Shown here in pieces: positions 42,111-52,805 of a stretch of DNA of 64,000 nt. The notes under the pieces are model-generated. The model did no database searches. It had not been told where the DNA came from and saw only the letters and a list, made by a program, of their open reading frames with translations. The DNA is from Tridacna crocea (lineage: Eukaryota > Mollusca > Bivalvia > Cardiida > Cardiidae), in NCBI GenBank assembly GCA_943736015.1, contig OX031072.1, positions 13,729,501 through 13,793,500 of the forward strand, read 5' to 3'. Both the position numbers and the translations under genes were made by a program. The stretch's first letter is position 1, and each line of letters begins with the position of its first letter.

Positions 42111-42353
42111 GTAAGATCTTTACTGCAAGACAACGCAGTTTTAGACAAGGTCCAAATTAAAAGAACTTGCAAACGACATAATAATGTTATCAAATGTGGC
42201 TCCAGTGCTGGAACTTGTGCTGGAAAAGGTAGAAAACTTTGTTTGAAAAGGAAAAAAATGCTGGTTACCAGCATTTTCTCCTTTCCCCACAATGTTTTCT
42301 AAGACCCTCTTTGTGATTGGCAATTGAAAACACTGGGTTGTTTTTGTTAAGAT
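42111..42353 (-). mobile_element. TTAA-1 copy, diverged
   Basis: TAAGATCTTTACTGCAAGAC; AACTTTGTTTGAAAAGG; GGTTACC centre; right end GGTTGTTTTTGTTAA. Confidence 0.65.
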
Positions 42354-42564
42354 TGACTCTTTACTACACAAAAGACCTTGAGGACATAACCTTTTGAAAC
42401 CTTTGTGGGAAAAGGAGAAAATGCTGGTGACCAGCATTTTCTCCCTTTTCCCACAAAGGTTTATCCACTTTACAGAATGATGATTAAATCATTTTAGCTA
42501 AATTTGATGCTGTACGTTCAAGTTCTTTCAATTTGGACAAGTCTGAAATTTTGGGAAGGGTTAA
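42353..42564 (+). mobile_element. TTAA-1 copy with matched CTTTG arm change
   Basis: TTGACTCTTTACTACACAAA; CCTTTGTGGG matched by CCCACAAAGG; ends GGGAAGGGTTAA, the first bases of the next copy. Confidence 0.8.
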
Positions 42565-42788
42565 CCCTTCACCACACTATGACTACCTTTAAAGTCCTTT
42601 GGAAAGAAGCCTCTTGAAGACATTGTGGGAAAAGGAGAAATGGCTGGTAACCAGCATTTCTCCCTTTTCCAGCAATGTTTTCTACCCTATCATAGAAAAA
42701 TACACCATATCAGCCGCACTGAAATTGTTGTCTGCAAATGCCCTCAATTTGGTCAAGGCTAAAATTTTGTTGTCTGGTGAAGAGTTAA
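42561..42788 (+). mobile_element. TTAA-1 copy
   Basis: TTAACCCTTCACCACACTAT to GTCTGGTGAAGAGTTAA; shares TTAA 42561-42564 with its neighbour. Confidence 0.85.
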
Positions 42789-43490
42789 AGGAGCCCCACA
42801 AATCTACTGGACAGTTATCATTGTGTATCCTAATTCTGTTACTGCCTTCCCTAAATCCCTGAAGATAATTTCTGCATTTCTAACACAGAACTAGCCATCA
42901 GTTATCCCTTTATCAGTCAAAACAAACACATGGTAAGCTATTCTAATCCCAAAGTCAAGTACTTATCTTGGAAAACAAATAAACTTGATAAAGAACTTGG
43001 AGAAAAGTGAAACCTCAAAACTAACAGTAGCCCATATCACACAATAATCGGAGCCGGTGTCATTTTAACATGTGGCCAAAGAAAATGGCAGCAAATATAG
43101 TGCAAACTTCAATATTTACTTTGGTGTTCAGACATTGACAATAGTTGTTTGATGTGCATGTTAGAAATCAAATGCAGTCACACAAAGCTGAGGCATTATC
43201 TCCTGCTAGATGGCATTCTATAAATACACATCTATCTAATTTAGGCATTCTGGGTACAGAACCAGACTATTTTTCTACGTGACAACTGTTACTTTGAATT
43301 TCAAACTGAAATAAATGTTTACTCAAAACAACGCTAAAACAGGCTCGATTTCTCCTCAAAAATATAGGTAAAAGCCATTTTCTCCATTGCTACTTTATAG
43401 CGCATATTACCACAATCCCCCCAATTTAGGGGTGATGCATCATAGCGGAAAGGTTGAATCTTAGAGGAATATGACATGCGCAGGCAATGA
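42789..43490. other. Non-coding stretch with the second 75-bp repeat
   Basis: 43198-43266 (ATTATCTCCTGCTAGATGGC ... TTCTGGGTACAGAACC) matches 12525-12597. The rest is unassigned. Confidence 0.45.
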
Positions 43491-43494
43491 AAGC

Positions 43495-43910
43495 TGAGAC
43501 AGGTAGATCAGTTGTAAGGGTACCGGGCTGATAATGGGGTCACTGGTTAACCCTTTACTCCATAGATACGCATTTCTACGCATTGCTTGGAGGAACCTTT
43601 GGAAAACATTGTGGCAAAAAGTGAAATTGCTCGTGATGAGCAATTTCACTTTTTGCCACAATGTTTTCCATGCTATCAAATGGTGTCATATACACATAAG
43701 AAACAGCTTCATCCTTGCTGTTATTTATTGTCAATTAGAGATGCCATAGAAATGTCTTATGGGGTAAAGGGTTAAGGAAGAATTGAGTACTGGTACATTA
43801 TAAGTACTGACGGAGAAACTCTAGGAAAGTATAGCTATGGTTCACTGGCTACCAGAACAAAACTGAAAATTAATAATGTTAAAAATCCAAACAAGCAAAC
43901 AAACAAACCT
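43495..43910 (+). mobile_element. SINE-D remnant split by a TTAA-2 element
   Basis: Head-like GGTAGATCAGTTGTAAGGGT at 43502 and 3' part GAGTACTGGTACATTATAAG, CTCTAGGAAAGTATAGC at 43785-43860, ending in CAAACAAACAAACC; 43547-43775 lies between. Confidence 0.5.
43547..43775. mobile_element. TTAA-2 element, intact palindrome
   Basis: TTAACCCTTTACTCCATAGA to TATGGGGTAAAGGGTTAA; core AAAAGTGAAATTGCTCGTGA / TGAGCAATTTCACTTTTTGC. In opposite orientation to 41201-41430. Confidence 0.85.
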
Positions 43911-44055
43911 GGAGCAACATGAACACTTTTAATTGTTTCAGGAAAAAATGATACAAATCAAATGTAGTCATAAAATGGTGGAGAATTAAAGTTTTATTTA
44001 GCATGCAGTCAAATTTTCGACCCATGCTTTTTAATATTTCAAGTGAAATTCTGGC

Positions 44056-44240
44056 ATAACCCTTAACCAAACATAGACATATTTCAAAAAGGAAGATTAG
44101 AAAAAGGAAGTGAAACATATCTTAAAAGAAGAAAATACTGGTAACCTGCTGCTGAACATTTTCTCCATATACTGCAACTTTTTCAAAGATAAATCCAATA
44201 ATGTTGACCAAGTTTGCTTTGTTGTCTGGAAAGGGCTTTT
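44056..44240 (+). mobile_element. Eroded TTAA-1 copy
   Basis: ATAACCCTTAACCAAACATA; AGAAGAAAATACTGGTAACC; CATTTTCTCCATATACTGC; GTTGTCTGGAAAGGG. Confidence 0.5.
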
Positions 44241-44336
44241 CTTAAATTTTGCCAATCGATAAAGATAGATCATTTTCCTGAACAAAAATTATCATCTCAT
44301 TTAATTTATTACTTTAAAAATTTTATATGGAAAAGA

Positions 44337-44879
44337 ATTAGAGGTGGGTATTTAAATTTTTTACATCTAGCCAAATTCAAAATAGACATATATCACTTAA
44401 ATTTATATTAAAAAAAAACAATACAAATTATCAATAATTAAAAATCATAAAATTACAAAAAAAATGTTTTTGATGGTGTTCCCTTAAAAAGCTATGTAGC
44501 CTCTTGAGGTATTTTTAGATTTTGCGCCAAGATTCATTAAAGCATTGTGGGGTTATGACAAGTGACTAATGAAACTTAAATTCCATAACCTAACAAACAT
44601 AATTATTTTCCATAATGTCTTATTCGGACTCTATGTTCGAAGCTTTGTCTGCGTATTTCAGGTATGTATTTAATGAGCGAGTTGCTCATATAAAAATAGA
44701 CCATGTTTCCCGTTGGTGTTGACCTGGGCCGTAGTAGATCTGTATTTCTCTTGTTGTCTAATGGTTTTTGACTACTGGAGTTTTAGGAATGAAAATTAAA
44801 AGTCTATTCGAATATAACAATGATTTATTTTGTATTTTTGTAAATTTTTTATCCCAAAATCTGAAGGGCCAACTTTAAT
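44337..44879 (+). mobile_element. Element F
   Basis: TTAGAGGTGGGTATTTAAAT, AAAAGCTATGTAGCCTCTTG, GAGCGAGTTGCTCATATAAA, end CTGAAGGGCCAACTTTAA. Confidence 0.75.
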
Positions 44880-45298
44880 GCTAGTCTTTAAAAGATAGTT
44901 TTACATAATAAATTCTGAAACCAGCCTGCCAAAAAGTTCCAGTTCAAATAAATGGAGGTAAATAATTGACCAAAAATCCCAATGATTTGTGAAGCAAAGG
45001 GTGAGTCGTTTCAATCAGGATGAAATGAAAACATTTGCTCATCCATTTCGGGTTCCATTTACAAGATAACTCGAAAAATATTCTGTTTTCTTTGCGGATT
45101 ATACAGCGGACAATAAGCAAATATCTTCTGTATTGAAGATTTTATTGTCATTTGGCTACAGGAGTTATACCTACAAAATATTCCTTTGGCAGAATTTTGG
45201 ACTTGTCCAATTTGAAAGCATTTGCCGACGATGAATTAAATAAGGCTCGGATAATTTGTTATTGCGTTATTTTTGATCATTGAACACTTCATGCTGAG
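44880..45298. other. Non-coding stretch with a TTAA-1 fragment
   Basis: 45187-45245 (GAATTTTGGACTTGTCCAAT, AAGCATTTGCCGACG) is a lone outer arm. Confidence 0.4.
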
Positions 45299-45525
45299 TT
45301 TAACTCTTTACCACATGAGAAAATTTTAGACTGGTCCAAATTGAAAGCATTTGCAGATGACATAATAAAGCTAATCTGAAATATTAGAATTTTGTTTAGG
45401 AAGGGTAGAAAACACTGTGGGAAAAGGAGAAAATGCTGGTTACCAGCATTTTCTTTTTCCACAGTTTTTCCAAAGGCTTCTCTTTCGTGGTTGTTAAAAG
45501 TCGGGATTGTGTGGTAAAGAGTTAA
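45299..45525 (-). mobile_element. TTAA-1 copy
   Basis: TTAACTCTTTACCACATGAG to GTGTGGTAAAGAGTTAA; a few bases lost in the right core arm. Its last TTAA begins the next copy. Confidence 0.85.
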
Positions 45526-45791
45526 ATGAATCTGAACAAGAAGGTTTTGAAAACATCGTGGGAAAAGGAGAAAATGCTGGTTACCAGCATTTTCTCCTTT
45601 TCTCAAAATATGTTCTACCCTATCAAAGACAAGTCATCATTTCATTTAGATTTATCTGCAAATCTTTCAATTTGCATTGAAATGTTTTCTAACCTATCAA
45701 AGAAAGACGAGTCGTAATTTCATTTACATTTTATCTGCAAATCTTTCAATTTGGTCTTGTTCAAAATTTTGTCGTTCGGTAAATAGTAAGT
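45522..45791 (+). mobile_element. TTAA-1 copy with flipped centre and duplicated right arm
   Basis: Left terminus short; centre GGTTACC in a + copy; CTATCAAAGACAAGTCATCA ... ATCTGCAAATCTTTCAATTT occurs twice in tandem (45610-45675, 45690-45755). Confidence 0.7.
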
Positions 45792-46177
45792 GTTTGATGA
45801 TCAAGGGATTATGAATGGTGCAATTTAGTCCTTTTATATCTTTTTACGCATTTGTATGAAAAATAAAAGTCCACATGACTATGACAATGGATAAATAAAG
45901 AAATGACTGGGCATTTGAAGAAAGGAAAAGAAAATACAGTTGGGTTGAAGCAGGCATAGCTTTACTCTTATGATTAGACATTTAACTTTGGTTTCCAAAC
46001 ACTGGTACATATCTGAAACATTTTTATGAAGCAGATATCTGAACATACACAGTCAATTAAGAAAGTAATTATAAAATAAATTTATGAGGATTTGATGCAT
46101 AAAAATAGGCTGAAAAATGGCAGAAAAAGAAAACAAAAAGTGCTCTTTACAAGAAATTTCTTCTTTTGATGCCGTGC
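45792..46177. other. Non-coding stretch
   Basis: Nothing recognised. Confidence 0.35.
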
Positions 46178-46393
46178 TCAACTCTATACTACACCTTGAC
46201 CAAATTTGAAGCTTTTCAAATGGACATGATAAATGTGGTTCAAGTAACAGAAACGTTTATGATGGGATAGAAAACATTGTGAGAAAAGGAGAAAATGTTG
46301 GTAACCAGCATTTTCTCCTTTTCTCAAAATATTTTGAAAAACTCCGCTGTAGGGTCGTTAGAACCTGGGATGGTGTCAGGTAAAAGACTGAAG
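46178..46393 (-). mobile_element. TTAA-1 copy, diverged, flipped centre
   Basis: CTCAACTCTATACTACACC; ATTGTGAGAAAAGGAG / CTCCTTTTCTCAAAAT shows a matched G-to-A/C-to-T change; centre GGTAACC. Confidence 0.65.
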
Positions 46394-46552
46394 ATTTCAT
46401 TATTTTGAAAAATTATATGTTTTAATTATTATCAGATTAAAATATATATGGTTATATTTTTTTTTCCAAATTTTGAAATTTGTATCTGTTTTTGTCAGGA
46501 AAAATTCTTAAATAAAATGACATAAAAAAAAAAGGGGCCAGGTGGGTAGACT

Positions 46553-46782
46553 TTAACCCATTACCACACAATCCCTACTTTTGACAACCCTGAGAAAGAA
46601 GCCTTTAGAAAACAATGTGGAAAAAGGAGAAAATGCTGGTCACCAGCATTTTCTCCTTTTCCCACAATGTTTTCTGCTCTTCACTAAACAAATTTCAAAT
46701 TTTCAGCCACTTTTATTGAATCGTCTGCAAATGCTTTCGATTTGGAGAAGGCTAAAATATTGTTGTTTGGTAATGAGTTTAA
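46553..46782 (+). mobile_element. TTAA-1 copy
   Basis: TTAACCCATTACCACACAAT to GTTTGGTAATGAGTTTAA; centre GGTCACC. Confidence 0.85.
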
Positions 46783-47148
46783 AAAAAAAAAGGGTCAGGC
46801 TGTATTGTTGAGATATTTTTATTGATATTTAATTTCCAGAGACTACAATATGAAGATCCCATTCTGGTGCTGACCTTTAGTGTTATCTTAATAAAATCAA
46901 AATATGTCTGCAGTTTGTAATTTTGTGTGAAATGATAAGATAAAAATTGACACAAAAGAAGAATTGTAAAGCTGTTAATCCTCTTTTTAATTCTTAATTG
47001 TATTTTTGTATACGGTAACCTTGGCATGTTTTAACATGGACTTTTTGACCTCCTCTTTTTGTTCAAATGTTACATGGTAAGATAAAAATAAATTCAGTGG
47101 AAAACTAAAGTCTGAATCAAACTCTCTTCATTATATATATATACATTT
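46783..47148. other. AT-rich non-coding stretch
   Basis: Short (AT)n at about 47133. Nothing else. Confidence 0.35.
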
Positions 47149-47345
47149 TTAAACCTTTACCAAACAATCCCTGGTTTTCAAAACCGTGAAGAAAAAGCCT
47201 TCAGGTATCCAGCATTTTCTCCTTTTCCCACATTGTTTTCTATCATTCCCCCAAAAAACTTTAATTTTTGGTCATGTTTTGTTGTTTGCAAATGCTTTTA
47301 ATATTGATAAGTCTGAAATTTTATCATTTGGTGATTTAGAGTTAA
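47149..47345 (+). mobile_element. TTAA-1 copy lacking its left core arm
   Basis: TTTAAACCTTTACCAAACAA, then directly ATCCAGCATTTTCTCCTTTT; ends GATTTAGAGTTAA. Confidence 0.7.
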
Positions 47346-47544
47346 TGAATTCATTCAATTTTGAATACTAGTATACTGGAATATTATTTTCAGTTTCTTA
47401 GAGAAACTCTGTATAACCGTAGATTACACACTATTAAAAGCAATTTTTACTGACGGCCATTAAAAGTCAGCCAGTGATGATGAGACTTTGCTTTGAAAGG
47501 GTAGAAAACAATGTTGAATGATTGTATGGTCTTTAACTCTGTTT

Positions 47545-47813
47545 TACGACATTATTTGATATATATCACAGTGGCCAGTGCACCTATCCAGACTTTCCTG
47601 GAGTTGCTTTTACCAGCACTGCACAAATATTCTTTCCAAGCCACTGGCTGCTTTCCGATACAACCATCATTGAAACAAGCAGGTCAGCTGTGAGAGAAGA
47701 ATGACTCCTATTGCAATTACTGTCATCAATCCTAGGCTGTGCTTGGGATTGAACCAGCGACCTCGTCTCGTGCCCTGTACACTGCCGACTGAGCTAGTGG
47801 GGCACTGTAGAAG
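47545..47813 (-). mobile_element. SINE-D, near full length
   Basis: Minus strand: AGTGCCCCACTAGCTCAGTC, GCTGGTTCAATCCCAAGC (B box), AGCCAGTGGCTTGGAAAGAA, AAGTCTGGATAGGTGCACTG. Tail lost near 47545. Confidence 0.8.
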
Positions 47814-48400
47814 ACTAATACAGATAACTGTCCCAAAAGGCGATGTTACTTTTCGACTGGTCGTCTCAGGGTACAGAGACAATCCACACAAAATCAGCTG
47901 AAAGTTCCGCACAGATTTTGTGCACAAGTTTGAACTCCCATAATTTCGCTAATAGAGCACAAAACTAGGATTTAAACATACCTGTTGCTTACGTATTCAA
48001 TATTCCTTTGTTTGACATACAAATATTTTCAATTTAAACGTTAATCGTGAGATAACACGGTGCATTTCATCAGTAACTCGAGATGTTTACGTTCCCAAAA
48101 ACATACAAAATGGCCGCCATGCACGATTAATTTCGTCCGTGATTTTTCCGAGATAAACATGTTATAAACGACTTCTATAAGCTCTTTAAGTCATAAATAG
48201 TTTAAAAATTTGTTCTTGGTCATGTTTATTACTAAAAGTTATTTGCATTTCCCTGCAATACAGATAAAACGGACAAAACCGAAAGTCAGTATAGCGCTCT
48301 ATATTTGCTACCAGAAAATTTTCGATGGACTTGAGACGGTATGGTGTACAGTAAATGTCCAAATATGAAAAAAGATCACTGGAGCGTCTCATTGTTGAGA
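47814..48400. other. Repeat-poor island in intron 1
   Basis: No mobile element recognised. Contains CAAAATGGCCGCCATGCACG at about 48106, which carries a GGCGGCCAT-type inverted motif; could be regulatory. No coding frame convincing. Confidence 0.4.
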
Positions 48401-48475
48401 CTATGTAGAGGACATAATGAGAAAGTACTGGTAACCGGTATTTTCTCTTTTTCCCACAATGTTTTCTATAGCATT
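48401..48475. mobile_element. TTAA-1 core fragment
   Basis: AATGAGAAAGTACTGGTAAC and CGGTATTTTCTCTTTTTCCC: a compact palindrome with matched TACTGG/CCGGTA changes but no termini. Confidence 0.5.
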
Positions 48476-48549
48476 ATTCTCCTTCATGATAAAATCTAAA
48501 GTAAAAAAGTAAAAGATTTTAAGGCAAATACTTCCAAAACTATTTTTTT

Positions 48550-50266
48550 ATATGCCCGTCGAAGACGGGACGTATTATGGGATCACCCGTGGCGGGCGGG
48601 CCGGCGTCCGGGCGGGCGGGCGGCATCCAGTTCTTTGTCCGGAGCATATCTCCAAAACTATACAAGCTAGGGTTATGAAATTTCATGGGTGGATAGATCT
48701 CATCGAGGCGGAGTGCAGTGCACAGGAATCATAACTCTTGCTTGCTTAATTTTTGAGTTATTGCCCTTTGTTGTTTTTCATACTTGAATTTTGTCCGGAG
48801 CATATCTCCAAAACTATACTAGCTAGGGTTATGAAATTTCATGGGTATATAGATCTCATCGAGGGGGAGTGCAGTGCACAGGAATCATAACTCTTGCTTG
48901 CTTAATTTTTGAGTTATTGCCCTTTGTTGTTTTACATACTTCAATTTTGTCCGGAGCATATCTCCAAAACTATACTAGCTAGGGTTATGAACTTTCAGGG
49001 GTGGATAGATCTCATTGAGGGGGAGTGCAGTGCACAGGAATCATAACTCTTGCTTGCTTAATTTTTGAGTTATTGCCCTTTGTTGTTTTACATACTTCAA
49101 TTTTGTCCGGAGCATATCTCCAAAACTATACTAGCTAGGGTTATGAAATTTTATGGGTGGATAGATCTCATCGAGTGAGAGTGCAGTGCACAAGAATCAT
49201 AACTCTTGCTTGCTTAATTTTTGAGTTATTGCCCTTTGTTGTTTTTCATACTTGAATTTTGTCCGGAGCATATCTTCAGAACTATAGTAGCTAGGGTTAT
49301 GAAATTGCATGGGTGGATAGATCTCACTGAGGGGGAGTGCAGTGCACAAAAATCGTAACTCTTGCTTTCTTATTTTTCCAGTTATTGCCCTTTGTCGTTT
49401 TTTATACTTGAATTTTGTCCGGTGAATATCTCCAAAACTATACTAGCTACGGTTATGAAATTTCATGGGTGGATAGATCTCACTGAGGCGGAGTGCAGTG
49501 CACAGGAATCATAACTCTTGCTTGCTTAATTTTTGAGTTATTGCCCTTTGTGGTTTTTCATACTTGATTTTTGTCCGAAGCATATCTCCAAAACTATACT
49601 AGCTAGGGTTATGAAATTTCATGGGTGGATAGATCTCATCGGTGGGGAGTGCAGTGCACAGAAATCACAACTCTTGTTTGCTTAATTTTTGAGTTTTTGC
49701 CCTTTGTTGTTTTTCATACTTGAATTTTGTCCGGAGCATATCTTCAGAACTATAGTAGCTAGGGTTATGAAATTTCATGGGTGGATAGATCTCACTGAGG
49801 GGGATTGCAGTGCACAAGAATCATAACTCTTGCTTTCTTATTTTTCCAGTTATTGCCCTTTGTCGTTTTTTATACTTGAATTTTGTCCGGTGAATATCTC
49901 CAAAACTATACTAGATAGGGTTATGAAATTTCATGGGTGGATAGATCTCATGGAGGCAGAGTGCAGTGCACAGGAATCATAACTCTTGCTTGCTTAATTT
50001 TTTAGTTATTGCCCTTTGTCGTTTTTCATACTTGATTTTTGTCCGAAGCATATCTCTAAAACTACACTAGCTAGGGTTATGAAATTTCATGGGTGGATAG
50101 ATCTCAATGATGGAGAGTGCAGTGCACAGAAATCACAACTTTTGCTTGCTTAATTTTTGAGTTATTGCCCTTTGTTGTTTTTCATACTTGAATTTTGTCC
50201 GGTGCATGCCCCAGCTTTACAACTTGGGGTAAGACGGGCGTATCTTGCGACAGTTTGCCGCTCTTG
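48550..50266 (+). mobile_element. Helentron-like element with ten 156-bp units
   Basis: Left end ATATGCCCGTCGAAGACGGG and a GC block (GGCGGGCGGGCCGGCGTCC); ten units; right end TTGGGGTAAGACGGGCGTAT, GCCGCTCTTG. Same family as 24037-25118. Units at 49263 and 49731 share TATCTTCAGAACTATAGTAG and TTCTTATTTTTCCAGTTATT, marking a 468-bp three-unit higher-order repeat. Confidence 0.8.
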
Positions 50267-50279
50267 TTTTTCAGCTTGC

Positions 50280-50479
50280 TTAACCCTTTACCTCAAAGTC
50301 TCAAGTTTTAACAACCACATGGAAAAGGGATGTTGTGGAAAAAGGAGCAAATGCTGGTAACCAGGATTTTCACCTTTTCCCACAATGTTTTCTACCCTTT
50401 CAAAGAAAAGTTTTCTAATATAATATTATGTAACATTTACTTTGTTCTTTGCAACTACTTTTCAACTTGGAACCATTAA
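50280..50479 (+). mobile_element. TTAA-1 copy, diverged
   Basis: TTAACCCTTTACCTCAAAGT; GATGTTGTGGAAAAAGGAGC; right outer arm merges at CCATTAACC into the next copy. Confidence 0.65.
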
Positions 50480-50704
50480 CCCATTACCACACAATCCCTA
50501 CTTTTGATGCCCCTGAAAAAGAAGGCTTTAAAAAACATTGTGGGAAAAGGAGAAAATGCTGGTAACCAGCATTTTCTCCACTTCCCACAATGTTTTCTAC
50601 CCTTCACAAAACAAATTTCAAAATTTCAGCCACTTTTATTTTGTCGTCTACAAATGCTTTCCATTTGGACAAGCCTAAAACATTGTTGTTTGGTAATGGG
50701 TTAA
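50476..50704 (+). mobile_element. TTAA-1 copy
   Basis: TTAACCCATTACCACACAAT to GTTTGGTAATGGGTTAA, one small change in the right core arm. Confidence 0.85.
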
Positions 50705-50942
50705 AAAATTTTGGTGTGTCACAGCAAATTTAGCTAAGGGTTAAATAATAAGACAAACTGGACAAAATGAGTAATGGTCAAGATTTTCTAGACCACAGGT
50801 GAAGAGCTAAGGGTTAAATAAAGAGACAACTGGTCAAAATAAATAATGGTCAAGATTTTCCTTGACCACAGGATGACAAAGCCAGAAAAAATGTCAAGTA
50901 GGTTGTTCTTCAAACCTATCATGTTGCAAAAACAGGAATGGA
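50705..50942. other. Short local duplication
   Basis: AGCTAAGGGTTAAATAA...GAC, then CTGGACAAAATGAGTAATGG and GTCAAGATTTTCTAGACC-type text appears twice (50733-50805, 50806-50870), a 70-bp tandem duplication. Confidence 0.55.
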
Positions 50943-51197
50943 TTAACTCGTTTTCATACAATCCTGGGTTTAACGAGCCTGAAGAAAAAGCCTTTTGTAA
51001 ATATTGTTGGAAAGTAGCCTTTTGAAAACATTGTGGGAAAAGGAGAAAATGCTGTTAACCAGCATTTTCTCCTTTTCCCACAATGTTTTCCTCCTTTCCC
51101 ATAACAAATTTCAATTTTCGAGTCACACATATTTTGTCATCTTGAAAATGCTTTGATTTGGACAAGTCCAAAATTTTGTTGTATGGTAAAGAGTTAA
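50943..51197 (+). mobile_element. TTAA-1 copy with small internal duplication
   Basis: TTAACTCGTTTTCATACAAT to GTATGGTAAAGAGTTAA; AGCCTTTTGTAAATATTGTT is followed by a second AGCCTTTTGAAAACATTGTG. Confidence 0.8.
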
Positions 51198-51330
51198 CTT
51201 TTTACCAAATGGCAACTTTTTAGAATCATTCAAAGTAAAACTATTTTCAGACAACCATATAAATATTGCTCAGCCGATGAACTTTGTTAAAGAAATGGTA
51301 GAGAAGATTGTGGGCAAAGGTGAAAATGCT
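51194..51330 (-). mobile_element. TTAA-1 left part
   Basis: TTAACTTTTTACCAAATGGC, GATTGTGGGCAAAGGTGAAA; cut after AATGCTTAGG where a TTAA-3 fragment starts. Shares TTAA with the preceding copy. Confidence 0.6.
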
Positions 51331-51334
51331 TAGG

Positions 51335-51418
51335 TTATTGCAGGCTGTGTGCAGTCTAATGTTGATCTACACTGTCTGCAGAAGGTCAATGAGTCACACT
51401 TAGTGGCCTAAGGGTTTA
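51335..51418. mobile_element. TTAA-3 right half
   Basis: GTGTGCAGTCTAATGTTGAT, CTACACTGTCTGCAGAAGGT, TGGCCTAAGGGTTTAA. Confidence 0.55.
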
Positions 51419-52037
51419 AAGTTTGGTCTGAAGTGAAGAGTTTGGTCAAACCGACAAACGGGGTGTCAAATGTCCAAAAGGATCTTTCAGTGTGGTCATT
51501 TCTATTGTGAAAACACTATATCGAGTAAACTTCTCATTATTGTTGACTCTGTACACTATGGCCATCTCTACATTGCATCATCATAATCAAAGGAAAAATG
51601 GTATTCTTTTTATGCCGAAGATTCCTGATAACAATTTTTGAGACAAATGATCATTGAATATAAAAGTAAATACTCAAGATGGATGCCTGGATGTGTAAAT
51701 GTACATTTCTATTCATGTATCCTATTAACTGGACCTTGGTAGTTTACAGTTTTGGCTGAGAAAGGTTGATCCGAAAGAGATGGGCGGTTTGAATGATCAG
51801 TTGATACAAAAGATAGCTTTTTGTTGAGTAATTGTCCAGTCTTCTTTGACAATTAAGTAAATATTGGTGGACAAATGGTCAACTTAGGCAAACAGATTAC
51901 TGTGATGGGTTCTTTATAAAAACTTATTGAAATCATTTTGTGATCAACGCTTTTCCAAACTGATTTTCTCAAAGTTAACTGTCTGCTAGTGAACCTCTCA
52001 AGAAAATTTTTGGATAAATGATGAAGTGCATTTACTT
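51419..52037. other. Non-coding stretch
   Basis: Nothing recognised. Confidence 0.35.
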
Positions 52038-52266
52038 TTAACTCTTTACCACACGATAAAATTTTGGACTGGTCCAAATTGAAAGCATTTGCAGACGACA
52101 AAATAAAGGTGACTGAAAAATAAAAATTTGTTCTGGGAAGGGTAGAAAACACTGTGGGAAAAGGAGAAAATGCTGGTTACCAGCATTTTCTCCTTTTCCC
52201 ACAGTGTTTTCAAAAGGCTTCTTTCTCAGGGGCGTCAAAAGTAGGGATTGAGTGGTAATGGGTTAA
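52038..52266 (-). mobile_element. TTAA-1 copy
   Basis: TTAACTCTTTACCACACGAT to GTGGTAATGGGTTAA; CACTGTGGG matched by CCCACAGTG. Nearly identical to 38275-38503. Confidence 0.9.
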
Positions 52267-52372
52267 TGCTATCTTGTGCCAATTCTACAGGCTGTTCTGC
52301 TCCTGTATGTGGCGAAAGAATGATGCCGTAATAACCATTTCTGAAAAGTACTGTACTTACCTGTCCAGAGAA

Positions 52373-52579
52373 TTAACCCTTGTCCTGCTATGTAATTGAA
52401 ATGAAACTTTCAAGCCGATAAAAAAACATCTTGATATATCAAAGATTTTTTTTTTAAAGATATCTACTTATCGGATAGTGTAGATATCCAAGAACAGACT
52501 GCTTATTTTGCGCAGTCTGATTTTGATGTACACGCCTGCAAAAGATCATTGAGATTCACTTAGCAACTATAGGGTTTAA
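52373..52579 (+). mobile_element. TTAA-3 element
   Basis: TTAACCCTTGTCCTGCTATG; dyad AACAGACTGCTTATTTTGCG / CAGTCTGATTTTG; end TATAGGGTTTAA, which starts the next element. Confidence 0.75.
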
Positions 52580-52805
52580 CCCTTTACCATACGAGAAAAT
52601 TTTAGACTGGTCCAAATTGAAAGCAACTGCATACGACAAAATAAATGTAATAAAAAATAGAAATTTATTCTGGGAAGAATAGAAAACACTATGGGAAAAG
52701 GAGAAAATGCTGGTTACCAGCACTTAATCTCCTTTTTCCATAGTATTTTCAAAAGGCTTCTTTCTCAGGGGCATCAAAAGTAGGGATTGTGTTGTAATGG
52801 GTTAA
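52576..52805 (-). mobile_element. TTAA-1 copy
   Basis: TTAACCCTTTACCATACGAG to GTTGTAATGGGTTAA; ACTATGGG / CCATAGT matched; two extra bases in the right core arm. Confidence 0.8.
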
